From: Tropicimonas marinistellae
Lineage (GTDB): Bacteria; Pseudomonadota; Alphaproteobacteria; Rhodobacterales; Rhodobacteraceae
DNA: 64,000 nucleotides
Direction: 5' to 3'
NCBI RefSeq assembly: GCF_001509585.1
Contig: NZ_LNCI01000002.1
Location: 434,001 to 498,000, forward strand
A program made the position numbers and the translations under genes. Below the pieces are notes generated by a model. That model was given only the letters and a program-made list of their open reading frames with translations. It was not told the origin of the DNA and ran no database searches. This document shows, in pieces, positions 52,123 to 61,754 of the stretch. Each line of letters begins with the position of its first letter. Position 1 is the stretch's first letter.

Positions 52123-54003
52123 TTAGAGCAAGGCCAGGCAAATCCAGCAAATTGCGGTTGGAAGAACCGCTGCCTTCAACAAACCGAGCGGAGAGACCGC
52201 GTCACCGAAATGGGCCTTGAGGATCGACTGGCCGGCCGGGTTGGGGGCGTTGGCGATTACTGTCAGTCCACCGCCGGCCACGGCACCTGCGACCACAGCG
52301 TATTTCAGCTCAGGTGTGAAGCCAGGCACGAGCGTAGCAAGATAGGTGATGGCAGCGTTATCGTTGAATGCGGTGAGGATCGTTGCCCCCAGCATGAGCT
52401 CCACCTCGCTCAGGCTCTGGAGCACAGGAGCGATCCACCAGCCCTGCACGCCGCCGTGAATGACGAGACCGGCCAAGAAGAAGCCGACCAGCATCGCCGG
52501 CTGCAGGCGGATCGTGTTCTGGAACTCCTCCGTGACCTTAGCGAAGCCCATGAAGAAGAGCAGCCCGAGGATGAAGAAGGCGGCGTAATGCGCGTTGATG
52601 ATGGTCCAGGCCATGAAGCCGACATGCACAGCGGTAATCCAGTGAGGTACCGGGTCTTCGCGCTGGTCCCAGTCGGGATCGTGGAACTCGGGCCGTAGAG
52701 TGTCTGGCAGGAGCGAGGGCATCGCGCGGCGCAGGCGGTAGAGGACCACCTCCTCGAAACGCTGCTCCAGTGCTTCGCGTCCGAGGACAGGGTCCACGCC
52801 CTGCGCTTCCAGCTTGGGAAGCACCTTGCCCTCGACCTCTGCCTGTACGTCATGCGCGAATTGCCGGACATTGGCCTCCATGGTTTCAGCCGCGTTCTGG
52901 CGCGCGTCCACAAGATGTTCAGCCTCACTCCACTCACGTTCGATCAGGTCGCGCGGGACATGCAGGCGACTGATCTCGTCCTTGAGCATGCGGATCGCGA
53001 AGGTCTTCTGGAGGCGCGAAAGCTCGCCCCGAAAGGCAAGAAAATAGATCGTATTGGCAATCAGGATACCGATGATGGCCTTCCAGCCGAAATTCGTGAG
53101 CATATGGGCCGTGCCCCAATCCCAAGGCCCGGCAACCATGAGCACCGGGGGAGCGGCAAAATGCGTGAGCGTGCCGCCGACCGAGACATTGACAAAGAGC
53201 AGCCCGAGCGTGGCGTATTTCAACCCCTCCGAGGGCCCGAGCGCATAGAAGCGCTGCGAGAGCAGGAGGGCGGAGATCGTCATGGCCGCCGGCTCGGTGA
53301 TAAAGGAGCCGAGCAGCGGGCCGATGGTCAGAACCGTGATCCAGAAGGCCGTGAGCGTGCCTCCGAGCAAGCCGGAAATCGCCAGCATGATCCGTTCGGC
53401 GAGTTTCAGGATCGGCCGGGTCGAGGCCAGCACCATTATGACGATAACGAAACCGGCCTCGTTCAGGTTCACCCCGTGGTTCACGTAATCGACCACCGTG
53501 TGCCAGTCGTGGAAGACCGCGATGGCGAGCATCAGCGGGATCACCCAGAGGCCGAAGACCACCTCGATCTCGCCGAGGAAATGGTAGAGACCCGCCCGGA
53601 TATCGCGCGACTTCTCGTCCAGTTCCCCGCTGGCGACGCGGGCTGCGTGTTCATGGTGCCGCCGCTCGCTCATCTTCATGAACTTCGCCGCCATGAAGGT
53701 GTGGACGATCGCACAGAAGAAGAGGATGCTGGCGACGAGGTTGAATGGTTCCTGCGCGATACGGTGGCGGAGGATCGCGCCGATACCGGTCATCTCTTGG
53801 TCGCCATAGGATTCGAAACTGGGCGGGAAGTCTCCGGCCGGCGCGGCCCCTGCGGCGAGGGACGGTTCGGCAAGAAGCGCGGCGGCAATCAAGGCGAGAC
53901 CAACGAGCCAGAGGCGCCACGGATGCGTTTTGGTGAAGAAAAGGCCGGTCCGGGTCATTGTCTGTGCACCTTCTGGTTTGCGTGAATGGTCATCCTGGGT
54001 CAT
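52123..54003 (-). CDS. Putative Na+/H+ antiporter (Na_H_antiport_3-like)
   Basis: This 626-residue membrane protein has a signal-like N-terminus, several helices, a long cytoplasmic insert (about 330-440, rich in charged residues) and then further helices with LGATILTAFNDNAAITYLAT. This layout fits the large putative Na+/H+ antiporters related to the CitMHS/NhaD superfamily. It overlaps the FUSC-like gene (ATGA at 54000-54003) at the end of an efflux operon. Ion specificity is not proven. Confidence 0.78.
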   Translation of the reverse strand: MTQDDHSRKPEGAQTMTRTGLFFTKTHPWRLWLVGLALIAAALLAEPSLAAGAAPAGDFPPSFESYGDQEMTGIGAILRHRIAQEPFNLVASILFFCAIVHTFMAAKFMKMSERRHHEHAARVASGELDEKSRDIRAGLYHFLGEIEVVFGLWVIPLMLAIAVFHDWHTVVDYVNHGVNLNEAGFVIVIMVLASTRPILKLAERIMLAISGLLGGTLTAFWITVLTIGPLLGSFITEPAAMTISALLLSQRFYALGPSEGLKYATLGLLFVNVSVGGTLTHFAAPPVLMVAGPWDWGTAHMLTNFGWKAIIGILIANTIYFLAFRGELSRLQKTFAIRMLKDEISRLHVPRDLIEREWSEAEHLVDARQNAAETMEANVRQFAHDVQAEVEGKVLPKLEAQGVDPVLGREALEQRFEEVVLYRLRRAMPSLLPDTLRPEFHDPDWDQREDPVPHWITAVHVGFMAWTIINAHYAAFFILGLLFFMGFAKVTEEFQNTIRLQPAMLVGFFLAGLVIHGGVQGWWIAPVLQSLSEVELMLGATILTAFNDNAAITYLATLVPGFTPELKYAVVAGAVAGGGLTVIANAPNPAGQSILKAHFGDAVSPLGLLKAAVLPTAICWICLALL

Positions 54004-54983
54004 TGCTTCGCACTCTGCGTGAGGCGGCTCAGTGCGGAGATGGCAAACCCGGCGAGGAGGATGCCGAGGATCTCGGCGAGCAGGCGTTCATTCCCGAGCG
54101 CATGGCCGACTGCATCGCCACGCGCGCCCATCGGGTAGGAGAACATCACCGCGAAGGCGCCGACCAGCAGCGCCATGTTCACCTTGTAGAAGGCCAGGGC
54201 GAAAAAGGAGCAGAGCGCGATGACGAGTTCCTGCGCGGCAAGCCCGGGGAAGACCCAGCCGATGTAGAATCCGACGATCACGCCACCCATGCCGAAGATC
54301 ATGCGGCCGAGGCCGGCCTGCCATGTCTGTTCGGCCGAGGGGCTGATGATGTTGAGCGAGGCCTGTGCCATGAGCGTCGGGTCGGCCGTCAGGAGACGTC
54401 CGCCAACAGCGATCCCGGTCATCACGGTTGCCGAAAGAACCCCGGCATAGGGAAGTGCAATCCGATCCGGGACAGGGTCCGGGGAGAATGGCGGGGCGTT
54501 CCAGGTACGGCCGCGGAAGCGGACCTGCCGGATGATCCAGTACGCCGAGATCCCCAGCACGCCGACGAAATGCCCCTCCAGCGTGTTGCCCAGCCCGAGC
54601 GAGGCCGAGAAGAGCGGCGAGATCACGTACCAGAAGATCAGGACGAAGCCGGTCAGATACCAGAAGGTGCCGAAGCGCATCAGCGCGGCCGCCGCGAAAG
54701 CGACGAGCCCCACGGCCAGGATCCGACCGATTTCGTGGGGCAGGACCAGGTGGCCGACAAGCGAAAGCAGGCCGCCGGCGACGAGATAGATCAGCAATGC
54801 GGCCACACCGCTGCGCAGGTGGCGATGGTCTGTCAGAAGCAGTGGCAGCCAGGCGAGCAGCGCGCTGAGTCCGGCCGTCATCCAGCTGGCATCCTGGAAA
54901 TGGGCGAGGTTCATCACCGTGAAGGAGACGAGCGCGAACCAGAGGCCGAGGCGCAGGTCTGTCTTGGACCAGTCGAAACTCAT
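54000..54983 (-). CDS. FUSC-family (fusaric acid resistance-like) membrane protein
   Basis: The protein has about 327 residues from ATG 54983; an upstream ATG at 55043 would add a low-quality extension. It has about ten predicted helices in two groups, resembling the membrane half of FUSC/aromatic acid exporter proteins. It works with the DUF2955 protein and the HlyD adaptor of the same operon as an efflux unit (inferred). The stop overlaps the antiporter start. Confidence 0.68.
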   Translation of the reverse strand: MSFDWSKTDLRLGLWFALVSFTVMNLAHFQDASWMTAGLSALLAWLPLLLTDHRHLRSGVAALLIYLVAGGLLSLVGHLVLPHEIGRILAVGLVAFAAAALMRFGTFWYLTGFVLIFWYVISPLFSASLGLGNTLEGHFVGVLGISAYWIIRQVRFRGRTWNAPPFSPDPVPDRIALPYAGVLSATVMTGIAVGGRLLTADPTLMAQASLNIISPSAEQTWQAGLGRMIFGMGGVIVGFYIGWVFPGLAAQELVIALCSFFALAFYKVNMALLVGAFAVMFSYPMGARGDAVGHALGNERLLAEILGILLAGFAISALSRLTQSAKQ

Positions 54984-55049
54984 GGGCACCGCCCCGCGTT
55001 GTTTAGGGACGGGTCGGCGGGCCCCTGGCCGAAAACGAGGCACAGAATA

Positions 55050-56087
55050 TCAGCCATTCTGCGGGCCCGCCGAAGGCGCACGCCAGAGCCGTCGCAGGAA
55101 GTCCAGCAGGGCAAAGGCGAAGGCGACGTAGATCAGGGCGATTGCAATCTGGGAGAGGCGGTCGATGACCTTGGCCGATGCGATGGTCTTGTCGGAGCCG
55201 AGCATCGCCGTAAGCAGCAAGATGAAGCCGAAGCTGCCGCTGGACCACGCGCCCGCGCTCGCTTTGTGGGAGAAGTAATTGGTGGCGAAGATGTAGATCG
55301 CCAGAAACACGGTTGCGATCATCAGCGGCAGGAAAGGCGCCATGACGAGTACCTCGAACACGAGCACCATGCCGACCCCGCCATAGAGCAGGTTCCCCTT
55401 GAGGTAGTCCATTCCCATATAGACCGACCCAGCCGCGCTGAGGGACATCGCGAAGAGCGCTGTGTAGACCAGCACCAGCAGGTTGGAGAGGCCGAAATAG
55501 AGGAAGATGGTCAGCATGGATCCGACCACGAGCGCGAGCGTGGCCGCGGTGGCGTTCACGTCGATCTCACCTGCCTCTCCGTGATGCGTCGGCGGAACCT
55601 CCGTAGGCGCCGGGATCAGCGCAAAGGCGACGCAGGCGATCAGCCACGCAACCAGGATGCTGATCAAAATGCCGCCGACCGCGATATTGGCAATCTCGGG
55701 ATGGAAGCGCGCCAGCACCGGAACCACCGTGGTGCCGAGGAGCATGCCGACGACGATGACGAAATGCTCGCCGCTGGTCAGTACGTGACGGTAGATCAGA
55801 CCCAGCATCAGGCAGAGTGTCAGCACCTGGACCGCCGGGTAGTGCCGCAGCAGCACGGCCACGAGGAAGCCGCAGACTACGGCGGCAAGAGTGGCAAGGA
55901 TGGTCAGGAAACCGCGCCCCATGGGCATCGGTTTCGCATCCTGGACGAACAGGTTGACCAAGGCGCCGGTGAGCAGCGCCAATGGCCAGGAGAGCAGCTG
56001 AACCAGGGTCATGGCTGCTGTCACCGCAAGCGCGGCCCTGATGGCACGCCGGTTGGCAGGCTCATATGACGGAGGGGCGGCGGACAT
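55050..56087 (-). CDS. DUF2955 membrane protein (fusaric acid resistance-like)
   Basis: This 345-residue protein has about nine helices starting ALAVTAAMTLVQLLSWPLAL, with FVQDAKPMPMGRG near the N-terminus, the usual pattern of DUF2955. These proteins occur next to HlyD-type adaptors in fusaric acid and aromatic acid efflux systems. It is 18 bases behind the HlyD gene. Confidence 0.8.
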   Translation of the reverse strand: MSAAPPSYEPANRRAIRAALAVTAAMTLVQLLSWPLALLTGALVNLFVQDAKPMPMGRGFLTILATLAAVVCGFLVAVLLRHYPAVQVLTLCLMLGLIYRHVLTSGEHFVIVVGMLLGTTVVPVLARFHPEIANIAVGGILISILVAWLIACVAFALIPAPTEVPPTHHGEAGEIDVNATAATLALVVGSMLTIFLYFGLSNLLVLVYTALFAMSLSAAGSVYMGMDYLKGNLLYGGVGMVLVFEVLVMAPFLPLMIATVFLAIYIFATNYFSHKASAGAWSSGSFGFILLLTAMLGSDKTIASAKVIDRLSQIAIALIYVAFAFALLDFLRRLWRAPSAGPQNG

Positions 56088-56105
56088 CTCTCGGCGCCTC
56101 CCGTG

Positions 56106-57200
56106 TCAGTAGAGATAGGAGGACCAGGCCACGATCCGGGTCCAGCCCTTTGCAAGGGCGTTCCAAAGCGCGTTGTCGCCCGTATACACCGTTACATTGG
56201 CCTGGGAGTTGTAGCGAAGCCCCTGGCGGTCGGTGTCATCGGTCATCTCGTAGTCGGTGAGCTCGACAATGACGGAGAAACGTTGCGGGTCGCGCAACCA
56301 CCCCTTTGCCTTGACCGCCACTGGCAGGTCGCCGAGATTGATCGCCTTGCCGGTCGACACCCCCCAGGCGGTGCTCTTGACCTTTCCCGTGTGGATCTTC
56401 CCCGGAAAGGCATCAAAGACGATCTCCACCTTGTTGCCCGGCGCGACATGGGCGAGGTTGTTCTCCGTCAGGAAGGCCTCGATCCACATGTCCTCGATCG
56501 AGATCAGCGTCATCAATGGCTGACCGGCATTGGCAAACGCCCCCTCGTCGATCTTCAACCCGCCAATCACACCATTTGCCGGTGCCACGAGGGCTGTCTT
56601 TTCGAGGTTCAGCCGTGCATCGGCCAGCTTGGCCACGGCAAGGCGCAGGCGCGGATTGTCCTCTCCGGTGGCGCCAAGCTGTTCGCGGGCACGGGCAAGT
56701 TCGGACTCGGCCGCCGCGACGGCGGCCCCGGCCGTGGCCACGGCGGCGCGGGCCTCATCGCCCCTTGCGGTGGCATAGATGCCCTTCTCCTCCAGCACGA
56801 AGATCCGCGAGGATTGTGCCCGGATCTCTTCAGCCTGTGCCTGGGCTTGCGCAAGTGCGGCCGTGGCGGTGGAGACAGACGCGGTGGACGCACCCACGGA
56901 TTGCCCTGCGGCCTCAAGCTCTGCCTCCGCCGCCTCCACGGCATTCTCGAACCGCGTCCGCTCAAGCGCAACCAGCGTCTGGCCTGCCTCCACCAACTGG
57001 TTCTTCTTGACCGGAATCTCGGCGACGTAGCCGGAGACCTCTGGCACCATGGCCACGACATAGCCCTGCACGGTGGCATTGTTGGTGTAAGGCGTGAGGC
57101 GGTCACTGACGACGTACCAGGCAAACAGTAGCACGACGATCAGCAGGAGGATGGGGACAGTCCAGCCTGGCCCCGAATTGTCATTGTCCACGTCGCTCAT
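56106..57200 (-). CDS. HlyD/EmrA-type membrane fusion protein
   Basis: This 364-residue protein has one N-terminal membrane helix (VPILLLIVVLLFAWYVV, about 14-30). It continues with a lipoyl half-motif (VQGYVVAMVPEVSGYVAEIP), a long alpha-helical hairpin rich in Ala/Glu/Gln (about 75-190) and a second lipoyl/beta-barrel segment. It links inner-membrane efflux proteins to the outer membrane. It is the first gene of the efflux operon and divergent from the AraC regulator. Confidence 0.9.
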   Translation of the reverse strand: MSDVDNDNSGPGWTVPILLLIVVLLFAWYVVSDRLTPYTNNATVQGYVVAMVPEVSGYVAEIPVKKNQLVEAGQTLVALERTRFENAVEAAEAELEAAGQSVGASTASVSTATAALAQAQAQAEEIRAQSSRIFVLEEKGIYATARGDEARAAVATAGAAVAAAESELARAREQLGATGEDNPRLRLAVAKLADARLNLEKTALVAPANGVIGGLKIDEGAFANAGQPLMTLISIEDMWIEAFLTENNLAHVAPGNKVEIVFDAFPGKIHTGKVKSTAWGVSTGKAINLGDLPVAVKAKGWLRDPQRFSVIVELTDYEMTDDTDRQGLRYNSQANVTVYTGDNALWNALAKGWTRIVAWSSYLY

Positions 57201-57463
57201 CGCATTTCACCCCTGGTTGGATAGATTGGCGCTGACCCTTGACACCGCGACGCATGCCGGGTCGGCGTGTCGGCACACTGCCTGTCATTGGACAGGAAGC
57301 AGGAATACCGGGACCTTGTCCTCGCAGTTTCGGACCAGGAGGCAATTGACCGTCCGAGATTGACAGGTACGGTGACAATTCCATCCGCGACACTCAAGCT
57401 TGGTGCTTTCATGACGGAATGCAGGATCGAGAACACGGTACGGTGGAGACTTGGGGGCTCGAC
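57201..57463. promoter_or_regulatory. Divergent efflux operon / AraC regulator promoter region
   Basis: This 263-base region contains closely spaced direct repeats of TTGAC/TGACA type (57348-57378, as TTGACCGTCC, TTGACAGGTACGG, TGACAATT). These are typical of AraC-family binding sites beside a promoter. GGGGG at 57452-57456 is the ribosome-binding site of the AraC gene. Confidence 0.45.
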
Positions 57464-58444
57464 ATGAGCGAGCTGCCCCTGATCCGTCTCAACTCCGCAG
57501 CGGTGCTCGTGGCCGCCATGGACAAGCTTGGCCTGGCCACGGACGACGTGCTCGACGGCGTGGGGCTCAAACGCGTGACTTTTGACGATGACGATGCATT
57601 CGTGCCGGCGCTGGTCGTCTATCAACTCTGCGAGGACGCGGCCGCCGCCGCCGAAAACCCGGCTCTCCTGGCGCTTCTGGGGGAGTCGGTGAATACTGCA
57701 ACCTGGCCGCCAATACAGCAGGCCAGCGCGAATGCCAGCGATCTCGGGCAACTCCTGACCCGTTTCGCTGTCGATGCAACCGAGCATTCCAGTGCATTGA
57801 CCCAGTCGCTCGAGGTGCACGGACATCGCGCCGTTTTCTACGGACAGCGCGCGTTTGCCCCATCCTTCGTGCCGGCACAGATTGACGCCTTCTTTGCCGC
57901 GCTCATGGCATCGGTGATCCGTCGCGCAACCGGCAGTGCCTGGACGCCCGGCTCCGTGGTCGTGACCGTGAGCGAACCCAAGGCGCTGCCGCCCTTCTTC
58001 TTCGGCATCAAGGCGGTCAAGGGCGACAGGCGGGGATACCGGATCGGCTTTCCGGCAACGTGGCTCGCAATGGCCTTCGAGCGTTCCGATTTCGACGATA
58101 GATCCAATCTGGACACCCGGTCCTTTCCCGCGCGCACGGCCGCCTCGGCCGTCGAGCAGGCACTGAAGGCCCATATCGGCGAGGGCCCCCTCTCGTCGAA
58201 GGCCGCCGCCGAGTTCTGCGGCAAATCGGAACGCGCCTTGTCCAGACTCCTGGTCAAGGAACAGACCAGCCTCGGCGAGATCATTGCGCGTCTCAAGAGG
58301 GACTACGCGGAGCGTATGCTCAAGGACACGGAAATGCCCGTGCTCGAGATCGCGCAGGCGTTGGGCTACACGCCCACGAGTTTCGCGCGTTCGTTCAAGG
58401 CGTGGTCTGGCAAGACGCCGAGCGAATTTCGAAGCAACGACTGA
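57464..58444 (+). CDS. AraC family transcriptional regulator
   Basis: This 326-residue protein has an N-terminal Arabinose_bd-like sensing domain (about 15-190) and a C-terminal pair of helix-turn-helix motifs (about 225-322) ending LEIAQALGYTPTSFARSFKAW and GKTPSEFR. ATG at 57464 has GGGGG upstream. It is divergent from the HlyD/DUF2955/FUSC/antiporter operon and is the likely activator of that operon. The inducer may be an aromatic acid, inferred from the fusaric-acid type exporter. Confidence 0.88.
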   Translation: MSELPLIRLNSAAVLVAAMDKLGLATDDVLDGVGLKRVTFDDDDAFVPALVVYQLCEDAAAAAENPALLALLGESVNTATWPPIQQASANASDLGQLLTRFAVDATEHSSALTQSLEVHGHRAVFYGQRAFAPSFVPAQIDAFFAALMASVIRRATGSAWTPGSVVVTVSEPKALPPFFFGIKAVKGDRRGYRIGFPATWLAMAFERSDFDDRSNLDTRSFPARTAASAVEQALKAHIGEGPLSSKAAAEFCGKSERALSRLLVKEQTSLGEIIARLKRDYAERMLKDTEMPVLEIAQALGYTPTSFARSFKAWSGKTPSEFRSND

Positions 58445-59245
58445 AACCGGCGGAGTTGGGTCTGTTCTGCAGGTTCAGAAATCACCCAGGCATTGCGAGC
58501 ATTCCGTCGTGTCGAGATCTTGGATTTCTGCTCTCGAACAAAAACGTAGACGTTAGCAATCCGGGCAGCGAATGACCGGACCCCGCCCTTCTTGCTGAAT
58601 GCTGCACCGACGACGGGCGAAATCGCTTGCTCGCGGGGAAGGTCCGGTAGGTCGGCAAAGTACGCGCCTAGGAGGCCTACTTGTCGTCGTCGCCGGTTCG
58701 GGCCGTACGGAAGCTGCAAATACCGTCCGCCTGCGGACCGGAACCATGACTACCTGGCGGGATCAGCACTGCGGCGTGTCGGTGCCTCCTTGGAGAAAAC
58801 AAGAGCGGTTTGTGGCTAGGAGTTGGCGCGACGGCACCCCTTACCTAACCGCAACGCTGAGAGTCTCTGCGATCCGCTCTTTCCGGTCCTACGGCGGATC
58901 GAAAATAAAGAGGCGGCGACGCTGTTGCTCGGCTGATCCGGACGCCGGATTTTTGGGCGGTGCGGGAGTGGGTGACAACCGACGTCCGGTGCCACGGGAT
59001 GAGTAAAAAGTTGCCGCGCCGTCAAAAAAATTTTTGGAGGGGTCGGCTGTGTATGGCTCTGCCTCATCCGCCGCCCGGGGTCTCCTTGGCCTGTGTGTGG
59101 GGGGGTGTTTTGCCGAATACATCAGGACCGGAAAACCGGCCCGCAAGGTAGCGAAATTCGGGCCACCCACTGGGCCACCATTCGGGGTCATGCAAAACAA
59201 AAGTGGCCCAGAATGGGCGCAATGCGCTGATATACTTGAAGATTT
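58445..59245. other. Gene-free stretch before the integrated element
   Basis: About 800 bases with no convincing gene. Several short frames on both strands have arginine-rich compositions typical of non-coding GC-rich DNA. A short homopolymer-like CAAAAAAATTTTT at 59020-59033 is present. The stretch ends at the attachment site. Confidence 0.4.
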
Positions 59246-59292
59246 TGGCTCCGGCGGTAGGGATCGAACCTACGACCAATTGATTAGCAGTC
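59246..59292 (-). mobile_element. Attachment site: 3' half of a tRNA gene
   Basis: The minus strand reads from the anticodon stem GACTGCTAATC through ATTGGTCGTAGGTTCGATCC to CCGGAGCCA, the T-arm, acceptor strand and CCA end of a tRNA, most like tRNA-Asn. The loop reads GCT where tRNA-Asn has GTT. The 5' half is absent, so it is not a functional gene. The CCA end faces left and the integrase lies to the right. That is the arrangement expected for the att fragment at the left border of an element integrated into a tRNA gene; the restored tRNA should lie at the far right end, outside the window. Confidence 0.75.
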
Positions 59293-59459
59293 GATTTTCG
59301 CCACCCAACGCTGCCTAACTTTCAAAAACTATCCATCGCCAAAAATGTCATATATTACTTGTATTTGAGTGCACCTGTACCCAAACTTCATAACGCGGGG
59401 TAACGGCGCATATCGGGCCAATCTGTTACCCCTGTGTTACCCCGGAGGACCATTTGACT

Positions 59460-60716
59460 ATGGCTAGGGCACTTACGGCAAAGGCGGTTGAGGCCGCGAA
59501 ACCCGACCAGGAAAAACGGCGGGAGATACCAGATCCCGCCCTATCCGGCCTGTATCTCGTGGTGCAGCCGAGCGGCGCGAAGTCCTGGGCACTGCGTTAC
59601 CGCTATGCTGGCAAACCGCGCAAGCTGACCCTCGGGAAGTGGCCGTTGATGGGCGTTGCTGAAGCCCGCGCCGCTGCTTCCGATGCTATCGACGCGGTGG
59701 AACACGGTCGCGATCCGTCGGCGGACAAGCGGGCCACAAAGGCAGCCCGGCTTGAGGCGCAATTGGCCGAGCGTGACAAGGTGAAGACCCTGATCTGCCA
59801 ATATGACAAACGCCACCTTTCCACGCTTCGCAGCGGCAAGACTGTGCGGCGTGAGTTGGACCGGCATGTTGTCTCACAGTGGGGCGACCGGGATGTTGGC
59901 GATATTGTCCGGCGGGATGTGATCGACCTTCTGGACGATCTGGCGGACAGTGGCCGCGCCGTGACGGCGAACCGGGTGCGCGCCTATCTCTCCAAATTCT
60001 TCAACTGGTGCATCGAGCGGGACATACTGGAGGCTTCGCCGATGACAGGCGTGAAGCCGGTGGCGAAGGAGAAGAGCCGCGACCGTGTCTTGAACGACGA
60101 TGAAATCCGCTGGCTCTGGATGGCATGTGAGGCCGAGGGGCAGCCATGGGGACCAATGGCGAAGGTGTTGCTGCTCACAGGTCAGAGGCTCGGCGAAGTG
60201 ACCGCGATGACCGACAACGAGATAACCGGAGACCTTTGGCACCTGACAGCGGAGCGGACAAAGAACGGGTTGGCCCATGATGTGCCGCTTTCCAAGCCTG
60301 TGAGGGACACTCTGGCTGCCGTGGAGCGCATTGTAGGGCAGGGTGGCTACATCTTCACGACGACCGGCAGAACGCCCGTGAGCGGCTTCCACAAGGCCCG
60401 GAACACACTTGCAAGACGCATGGCAGAAGTAGCCGAAGGGGAAACCGGACAGCCGGTCGAAATCCCGCATTGGACTTTTCATGACCTGCGCCGCACGGCT
60501 GCTACAGGGATAGCCCGTCTCGGCATTCCAGTGCGCGTGACCGAGGCAGTTCTCAACCATGTCAGCGGCACCGGCGGCGGCATCGTGGCTGTCTACCAGC
60601 GTCATGACTATGCCGACGAAAAACGGGCGGCACTGGACGCCTGGGCGCGGTTCGTCGTGGATCTCGTGGAAGGCGGCGCGGACAATGTTGTGCGCATCGG
60701 GGAGGCGGCGGGATGA
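59460..60716 (+). CDS. int: P4-type tyrosine recombinase/integrase
   Basis: This 418-residue protein has the DUF4102 arm-binding domain (LTAKAVEAAKPD to KLTLGKWPLMGVAEARAAA), a core-binding domain and a catalytic domain. The catalytic residues are Arg in LLTGQRLGEV, HDLRRTAATG (His and Arg) and the nucleophile Tyr in VYQRHDYADE. P4-type integrases insert at tRNA 3' ends, in agreement with the tRNA fragment 170 bases upstream. ATG at 59460 is preferred (GGAGG at 59444-59448). The stop overlaps the next gene. Confidence 0.94.
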   Translation: MARALTAKAVEAAKPDQEKRREIPDPALSGLYLVVQPSGAKSWALRYRYAGKPRKLTLGKWPLMGVAEARAAASDAIDAVEHGRDPSADKRATKAARLEAQLAERDKVKTLICQYDKRHLSTLRSGKTVRRELDRHVVSQWGDRDVGDIVRRDVIDLLDDLADSGRAVTANRVRAYLSKFFNWCIERDILEASPMTGVKPVAKEKSRDRVLNDDEIRWLWMACEAEGQPWGPMAKVLLLTGQRLGEVTAMTDNEITGDLWHLTAERTKNGLAHDVPLSKPVRDTLAAVERIVGQGGYIFTTTGRTPVSGFHKARNTLARRMAEVAEGETGQPVEIPHWTFHDLRRTAATGIARLGIPVRVTEAVLNHVSGTGGGIVAVYQRHDYADEKRAALDAWARFVVDLVEGGADNVVRIGEAAG

Positions 60717-61348
60717 GCAGTCCGCGATATAGCGACCGCCTCACGTTGGCCCAATATCGCATTGCCATGTCCGACGAGGTCGTCATCGAAGCGATGGTCT
60801 GGGAAAATCGTGAACCGGAAACAGAAGCGGAGCGGAAGGATCTGGAAGCCGGAAAGGAGGCGCTGCGCGAAATTGATCGGCTCAAGATTGACGGCACCTA
60901 CGAGATCGAGCGCGCGCGGTTCGCGGCTCTGGTCGATCCGCCTTCGCCTACGCTTGCCAGACTGATTGAGCGCGTCGCCAATGGCGAGAACTCGCCATTC
61001 CAAAACCTCTTGGACGGCCTAGACCGAAACCCGGACCCGGAACAGAGAGCGCGTTTCGAGCGCCTGTATCAAGAAGGCGATTTCGACCACAAGACACCCC
61101 GCGAAATATGGCACATACTCGAATGTCTGGAATCCGCAAAAAAGCCGAAGGGCAGGCCGAGTATTTCGCCACCTTGGCGCAATGAGGTGGAACACATGGA
61201 TGCCATGCGTTTGTCAATTGCCAGCGGCGCAACGGTAACGGTACCAGAAGCTGCACGGGCGACGGCGGCGAATGAATCTCGGGTCAGTGCGGAACGTCCA
61301 AATGATTTGGCGAAACTCTATCGCGCGAAGATGAAGCTTCGGGAATAA
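60713..61348 (+). CDS. Hypothetical protein, 211 residues, integrative element
   Basis: This 211-residue, mostly helical charged protein (for example EAERKDLEAGKEALREIDRL) overlaps the integrase stop by four bases (ATGA), so expression is coupled. No domain was recognised. Similar unnamed genes often follow P4-type integrases. The composition is coherent over the full length. Confidence 0.65.
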   Translation: MSSPRYSDRLTLAQYRIAMSDEVVIEAMVWENREPETEAERKDLEAGKEALREIDRLKIDGTYEIERARFAALVDPPSPTLARLIERVANGENSPFQNLLDGLDRNPDPEQRARFERLYQEGDFDHKTPREIWHILECLESAKKPKGRPSISPPWRNEVEHMDAMRLSIASGATVTVPEAARATAANESRVSAERPNDLAKLYRAKMKLRE

Positions 61349-61436
61349 AACGCCTTCCATTTTACTCCCTGCGACAGCCGGAAAGAAATGTGAATATTGG
61401 GTGTCACGTCCTCTAACTCTTTAGAAAGCGTGACCC

Positions 61437-61688
61437 ATGAACCTTCGAACCGATACGGCCATCGCTGCTCTGACTGTCACACAAGATCAGAGTGCCAACC
61501 CCAACAAACGTATCCCCGCCCACACTGTACGCGAACTCTGCGGCGGCATTTCCGATATGTCCCTATGGCGTTGGCTGAATGACCCGGCGCTGAACTTTCC
61601 CAAGCCAATCTACATTGCGCGTCGCCGCTACTGGCGCGAGGTCGAGATAATTGACTGGCTTGAAAGCCGTGAGTCCGTGGCAGCCTGA
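61437..61688 (+). CDS. AlpA-like regulator/excisionase
   Basis: This 83-residue protein has an AlpA-type winged helix: IPAHTVRELCGGISDMSLWR, WLNDPALNFPKPIYI and RRYWREVEIIDWLES. Such proteins activate integrase or excision genes of integrative elements. It is the third gene of this element and probably controls excision (inferred). Confidence 0.82.
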   Translation: MNLRTDTAIAALTVTQDQSANPNKRIPAHTVRELCGGISDMSLWRWLNDPALNFPKPIYIARRRYWREVEIIDWLESRESVAA

Positions 61689-61754
61689 AAAAGAAAACCC
61701 CCAACCGGGCGAACGGAAGGGAGTTTTCGGAATTCAGGACGCCGAAAATATACC

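Noticed and set aside
53958-56069. 703-codon plus-strand ORF
   Set aside because: It is antisense to the FUSC and DUF2955 genes, has charged low-complexity composition and no ribosome-binding site. It is a codon-bias shadow.
59246-59292. Functional tRNA gene with GCT anticodon
   Set aside because: The 5' half (acceptor strand and D-arm) is missing and there is no long variable arm as in tRNA-Ser; only an attachment fragment remains.
59034-59318. 94-codon ORF running through the tRNA fragment
   Set aside because: It overlaps the attachment site and has no coding signals; considered a chance frame.
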